Source of the DNA: Tachypleus tridentatus
Taxonomy: Eukaryota; Arthropoda; Merostomata; Xiphosura; Limulidae
Length of the DNA: 64,000 bases
NCBI RefSeq assembly: GCF_004210375.1
Contig: NC_134830.1
Location: 12,338,001-12,402,000 of the forward strand
Direction of reading: 5' to 3'
Under the pieces are notes generated by a model. That model did no database searches and was not told the DNA's origin. It saw nothing but the letters and a program-made list of their open reading frames with translations. A program made the position numbers and the translations under genes. Every line of letters starts with the position of its first letter. Positions within the stretch are counted from its first letter, which is position 1. This document shows positions 61,572-64,000 of the stretch, in pieces.

Positions 61572-64000
61572 AACGTGATTTTGCTACTAATATATAAAAA
61601 AAAAAACACGCATGAAGAGAGGTGAGGAAATTTTCAATGATGCCTCCCATCTAAATAATACAGAACGTGACTGACAAAAGGATGGCAAAATTATGACTTT
61701 ACAAAATAAGAATGATTTTACTTTAGGTTAAAATAAATAATACTTCAGAGAGAATACACCGAGTTGAAGAAATACTTTGAAAGTTATCTCTTGGGATTCA
61801 AAATGAAAGGCCGTTTTTCTGCTCTTTCCCTTTCAATGATGTCATCGAAATGTATGACATTTTTTATAAACATGAACGAAAACATTTAACAATACGAATT
61901 TATTTACAATTTATCTTTTACACCTGAAACTATGTTTCCAGTGGTACTAACTGCCAGGTATACTCTGTTGATAACACAGTGTAAGTGGTGAAACAGCTTC
62001 AATAACATAATATATCTCTATGAGAAAGATGTGTAACGTTATTTTGTAGTAACTGTGAAAGAACAAGTGTGAGTACTAGAGTCATAGAGAAATAAGTCCT
62101 CACCGAAAACATAGAGAATCCAACATTTATATACTTCTTACATCATATTTATGCTTAACTCATAAATCACCCTTCTTGAAATGAAGATATTTATCTTTTT
62201 CCAAATACATCACAGTGGAAACTTCGATAAGAAAACGGCTCACAATCGTTGTAGACTTTGAAGATGAGAAAAGTAGAGTTTGTGGAACGTGGAAATTTCT
62301 TCCCAACATCACGAAGTATAAGTAAAATGCTTGTTTCTCAAACAATCATAAACGGTTTCACTGTGTTTAGACTTGTCAATACTTTTAATAAAGTTTTCTT
62401 AAAAGCATAGTTTGCGTTTTACCTACGTACTAATTATATAACTGCATTTATGTCAACAATCACATTTCATGGGCAAATCATTTACGGGGAACTTTAGATA
62501 CAAACGATCTTAGTTCTCTGAAATAATTACGAAAGAAGAAGGTTAAATTCTTTACTTTATGATCGAGACGTCATTATGAAAAGATATTTGAGAATTTCTA
62601 AGTTATTTATTACTTTTACTGCTTTATAACTTAGCAGTTTCAGAGAAAATTAAATAAATTACGGAACGTTTCACAAATTTACCAAAAAAATTTTTCTTCT
62701 CTTTGACTTTGAAATTTGCAAATACCTATTCTAATTAAGTACGGTTTGAAATATTAAAATTTGTTCTAATTTGCCCCTAAATTCGAATTTTTCATTCTTC
62801 TAAAGAGATATACGAGCATTTGATTGTAAATGGAGAACTGACGCCCATAACTTTGAGGCATAATGATCATCGCAGATGTTTACTAGAAATTCTCACTATT
62901 ACGTAGGCAACAGATAATGTTCCAAAAAAAAATCCCATTTCAGATAGCTATCGTTCATCTGTCTTTAATGTACGTAAAAAGAGCGTTTTATAAAATTCTT
63001 CGTGATCTTGGATTGTCCAATGAATACCTACAGACAAGTCTCAATAAACAGAACTGTTTCGATCGACCCTTCAAAGTACTAGTAAGATCTTAGCTTTGCT
63101 TGCGATACAGAAATATGAGCGTATAAAACCCATTCTCACTTCGTTTCCCTGAAGCTGACGTTGCTATTACAATATTAAGGAGTAAGAGCTACGAAAATAA
63201 TTTTACTCATCTCACTCAAAAAGAAATTAAATTTAAATAGTACTGGTACACGTGAAACTTTACAATAACAAAACTCTATTTTTACACAAAATTTCCTTGG
63301 AATTGGTTCATACCTTTTCTTTGTAAACCATTGCTTCCACCAGTAATGACGAAAATGTTCATGCTTAATATGCACACAAAATAACTATTAGTAGAAGTAA
63401 TATATCAATGTTTCAATTGTGTCTGTAACCCTGTTCGTGTTTAATGTAGTTTTCTCTTCTTTTCGAACGTTTATTATGCTGTCACTGTTTCTTCTTGATG
63501 GCCAGTACGCATCTTCTAAGTATGACCGACCGCCTGTTTGTAATGATATTTATTTCTGAAGTAGCTGGAGACTAGAAATATTTATTCTTTCCGGTTTTCT
63601 CTTACTTTAGTTGTGTGATTGAACCCGAGTTAAAACAAATCGTTTTGTGTCATAACAGAATCCACGAGAAACGTATGTAACAATGGAGTAGCGATAAAGA
63701 AACTTACAAAAATTATGTAAGGGGTGAAGGAAAGAATAATGAGCACTTTTCTCCTAGCGTGCGATAAATAATGGATTGAAAGCTCGTGCATGCACTGTAA
63801 CAGTTTCTCATTATTTTTAAACAAATACGCTAATATTAGATGCACGTGTAAGCGAAAATTACAAATTAAAGTCAATAAATCCTCTTCTTCATTTGAATAT
63901 ATCATTACTCCTTTTTGACGTGGATGTATGAGGTTTCATGACGTTTCTTAACTAGGTTTCCTGGGAGAGCTGCTTCCAAATGTAAAAAATATTATGGCAT

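Larger units (their letters stand above)
56733..64000 (+). repeat. Inverted tRNA-Ala(TGC) array, ~2.78-kb units
   Basis: Same repeat family as the left arrays but in the opposite orientation and clearly diverged from them. Unit 1 (56733-58490) is shortened and degenerate. Unit 2 (58491-61266) is 2776 bp. Unit 3 (61267 onward) runs off the window after 2734 bp and is almost identical to unit 2. Unit 1 has lost the part between the AAATTAAA and TCTTTGTAAACC segments (join near 57840-57860), lacks about 75 bp near 58030, and contains substituted sequence at 57240-57450. A decayed edge and homogeneous interior are what unequal exchange predicts for a tandem array. Confidence 0.95.

Overview
The window is eukaryotic and dominated by tandemly repeated alanine tRNA genes. 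The tRNAs carry an arthropod-type mark: a T-loop ATCGATA with A54, as in silkworm and fly tRNA-Ala. The centre holds an intron-bounded protein-kinase exon, a tRNA-headed SINE and DNA-transposon remnants. An arthropod, possibly a chelicerate, is my best guess; the genus cannot be read from the sequence.

Layout. (1) 1 to about 15,900: a tandem array of about 2.78-kb units, each with one intact tRNA-Ala(AGC) on the minus strand; one unit has lost 1.6 kb. (2) About 15,900 to 41,474: the array continues as a shorter unit of about 968 bp. This is the long unit minus 1.8 kb, with the breakpoint at the tRNA terminator. It adds 26 tRNA-Ala(AGC) loci (33 in all), of which 24 carry small acceptor-stem or D-arm changes. 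(3) 41,475-41,974: exactly 500 N, an assembly gap of unknown true size. (4) 41,975 to about 56,730: mostly single-copy AT-rich DNA. Its first 10 kb is almost free of CpG. It contains a decayed PAK-family kinase exon (minus strand), a SINE, a diverged direct repeat, a hAT-like MITE candidate, and a 1.15-kb TTAA-flanked inverted-repeat element with a CpG-rich, promoter-like interior. (5) About 56,733 to 64,000: a second, oppositely oriented array of the same repeat family, with plus-strand genes that have become tRNA-Ala(TGC). The copy nearest the centre is degenerate; the next two are intact and about 2,776 bp apart.

No intact protein-coding gene was found. The recurrent 60-120 codon ORFs in the arrays are translations of tRNA and spacer. 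The main biology is the birth, homogenisation and decay of a large tRNA-Ala array: two unit lengths, two anticodons, local dimeric higher-order structure, and a locus (36158-36229) that looks like a hybrid between the AGC and TGC lineages. The spacer is nearly invariant between short units, while the tRNA and its 5' leader vary. Because a gap separates the arrays and near-identical repeats are hard to assemble, copy number and the inverted arrangement should be treated as provisional.
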